DNA of 21,305 nucleotides, taken from CAVSUR01 sp052143655 (GTDB taxonomy: Bacteria > Actinomycetota > Actinomycetes > Streptosporangiales > Streptosporangiaceae). Below, piece after piece: positions 21,088 to 21,305 of the stretch. A program made the translations under genes and the position numbers. How positions within the stretch are numbered: position 1 is the first letter of the stretch; each line of letters opens with the position of its first letter. Location: the NCBI GenBank assembly GCA_052143655.1, contig JBKQSL010000134.1:1-21305 (forward strand). Direction: 5' to 3'. Below the pieces are notes generated by a model. It had not been told where the DNA came from and did no database searches. It saw only the letters and a program-made list of their open reading frames with translations.

Positions 21088-21305
21088 ATGACGGAACAAG
21101 CGCACCCAGAGTGGGACGCCAGCTACACGGCCGACACGCCGGCCCCGTGGGACATCGGCCACCTCATGTGCTTCAGCGATCGGCAGCCAGGGACCTGGGG
21201 CCCGCGCCGCGTCCGCGCGGACGAGTTGCGCGCGGCGTTCAGCGACGGCTGGGCCATCGAGTCGATTACCGCCGACACCTTCGAGATCCACCCGATGGAC
21301 GGCAC
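21088..21305 (+). pseudogene. SAM-dependent methyltransferase lacking its SAM-binding core (in-frame deletion), 3' end outside window
   Basis: The product begins HPEWDASYTADTPAPWDIG, the usual N-terminus of a class I methyltransferase family common in actinobacteria. It then jumps directly to LMCFSDRQPGTWGPRRV and ELRAAFSDGWAIESI, which in the family is the last third. The segment that should lie between, with the LDVGCGTG motif and the acidic and FDTV motifs, is missing, roughly 110-120 residues. The frame is kept across the join at about 21163-21170. Without the Rossmann core it cannot bind SAM. ATG with GGGGG nine bases upstream. Confidence 0.8.

Overview
This window is chromosomal DNA from a very GC-rich actinobacterium. 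The evidence is strong G/C bias at third codon positions, GTG starts, a CIRCE-controlled groEL without groES beside it, a DUF3263 gene, and TANNNT -10 boxes placed directly against start codons (leaderless genes). The order groEL, cold-shock gene, MoaD/ThiS-like carrier, threonine synthase, otsA/otsB resembles a block I recall from Streptomyces chromosomes. The lineage could be Streptomyces or Streptosporangiales-like, and I cannot place it more finely.

Bases 1-12,400 are mostly intact. In order they hold: groEL 5' end (-) with two tandem CIRCE operators; a CspA-type gene (-); a small ubiquitin-fold sulfur-carrier-like protein ending in Gly-Gly (-); and a threonine synthase-like PLP enzyme (-) whose leader is an S-box (SAM-I) riboswitch with an unusually branched P3. 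Next come otsA (+), convergent otsB and an ATGA-coupled DUF3263 gene (both -), a SAM hydrolase (+), and a mycosin-like subtilase that lacks its whole catalytic tetrad (+). They are followed by a two-repeat Cys-rich small protein (+), a FAD-dependent oxidoreductase (-) and a secreted protein of unknown function (-).

Bases 12,400-21,305 are an accessory, decaying region. It contains C-terminal stumps of a regulator and an MFS transporter, an ANT/Lnu-type nucleotidyltransferase, and a proline iminopeptidase gene broken by two single-base deletions. Beyond these are a P-loop kinase-like gene, a NUDIX hydrolase, tRNA-Thr(TGT), and a methyltransferase with small downstream ORFs. A HEPN-MNT toxin-antitoxin pair follows, with the HEPN frame broken, then a GIY-YIG-like nuclease gene broken twice, a small ABM-like protein, and at the edge a methyltransferase that has lost its SAM-binding core by an in-frame deletion. 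I find five -1 frameshifts between 14.2 and 19.5 kb and none in the first 12.4 kb.

The most interesting system is the SAM-riboswitch / threonine synthase-like enzyme / sulfur-carrier trio at 1.3-3.4 kb. A SAM-repressed leader makes little sense for ordinary threonine synthesis. It would fit a thiocarboxylate-dependent sulfur amino acid synthase that uses O-phosphohomoserine. This is an inference, not a demonstrated function.
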